From an uncultured Clostridia bacterium (lineage in GTDB: Bacteria > Bacillota > Clostridia > Lachnospirales > Lachnospiraceae): DNA of 5,765 bases. Under the pieces are notes generated by a model. It worked only from the letters and a program-made list of their open reading frames with translations. It was not told the origin of the DNA and searched no databases. The stretch spans positions 1-5,765 of the forward strand of contig CAMONF010000212.1 of the NCBI GenBank assembly GCA_946620335.1, written 5' to 3'. This document shows positions 5,598-5,765 of the stretch, piece by piece (positions within the stretch are counted from its first letter, which is position 1; every line of letters starts with the position of its first letter). Both the position numbers and the translations under genes were made by a program.

Positions 5598-5626
5598 ATT
5601 ATAAAAGGGGACTTGAGAAAAGTCAA
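5598..5626 (-). promoter_or_regulatory. Near-consensus sigma-A promoter for the TetR gene
   Basis: On the minus strand TTGACT (5626-5621) and TATAAT (5603-5598) are separated by exactly 17 bases, an almost perfect housekeeping promoter. Transcription would start near 5590 and give a leader of about 120 bases before the ATG at 5468. A promoter this strong driving a repressor suggests the gene needs negative autoregulation, or weak translation, to keep levels low. Confidence 0.85.
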
Positions 5627-5660
5627 CCGGGAGCGTATTTGGGGGAGGAAAGTGAGAAAC

Positions 5661-5765
5661 TGGGAATCAGGGACGGTTCCTTTTCCCACTTTTCATTTTT
5701 GAAGTGGGGAAGAAAACTGGGAATCAGGGACGGTTCCTTTTCCCACTTTTCATTTTTGAAAAGTG
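5661..5765. repeat. Palindromic repeat cluster 3 (cut by the window edge)
   Basis: Two forward cores (5661-5693, 5718-5750), identical to those in clusters 1 and 2, are followed by the first seven bases (AAAAGTG, 5759-5765) of a reverse core, so the cluster continues past the window. The spacer GAAGTGGGGAAGAAAAC between the two forward units matches the spacer in cluster 1 (GTAGTGGGGAAGGAAAA) closely. The flank to the left (GGAGCGTA, GGGGGAGG, AAGTGAGAAAC) also resembles the flanks of cluster 1. Confidence 0.9.

Overview
The window looks like a GC-rich chromosomal segment from an anaerobic Clostridia-type Firmicute, most likely Lachnospiraceae. The grounds are Gram-positive style ribosome sites (GGAGG), sigma-A type promoters, an NifH/NifDK-like operon of a kind I associate with fermentative Clostridia, and a cytidylate kinase-like gene next to a MATE exporter. 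The assignment is inferred from gene content only.

Layout. Positions 2343 to 1 (minus strand) hold a tightly coupled operon: a 250-residue NifH-type Fe-protein homologue, a 501-residue nitrogenase component 1-like protein, and the first 30 codons of a third gene that I take to be the partner component 1-like subunit. Each junction is a 4-base ATGA overlap. The gene set resembles a two-component reductase (ATP-driven Fe protein plus a two-subunit catalytic protein). No FeMo-cofactor assembly genes are visible, and the substrate is unknown.

Positions 2344-2832 form the divergent intergenic region. It holds two hairpins in the leader of the nif-like operon, a candidate minus-strand promoter, a four-unit palindromic repeat cluster, and a good plus-strand promoter. 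Positions 2833-4825 (plus) hold a cytidylate kinase-like gene overlapping a MATE-family exporter by 11 bases. A convergent TetR-family regulator lies at 5468-4935, behind a near-consensus promoter and a leader of about 120 bases.

Three clusters of one palindromic repeat separate these blocks (about 2563-2753, 4842-4915 and 5661 to the window end). The eight complete copies of its 33-base core are identical. They look like REP/BIME-type elements of the sort mobilised by RAYT (Y1/IS200-like) transposases, but no transposase is in the window. The most interesting items are the nif-like reductase of unknown substrate, the identical palindromes bordering each gene block, the possible attenuator in the nif-like leader, and an in-frame 54-base tandem repeat that adds a cysteine-containing tail to the component 1-like protein.
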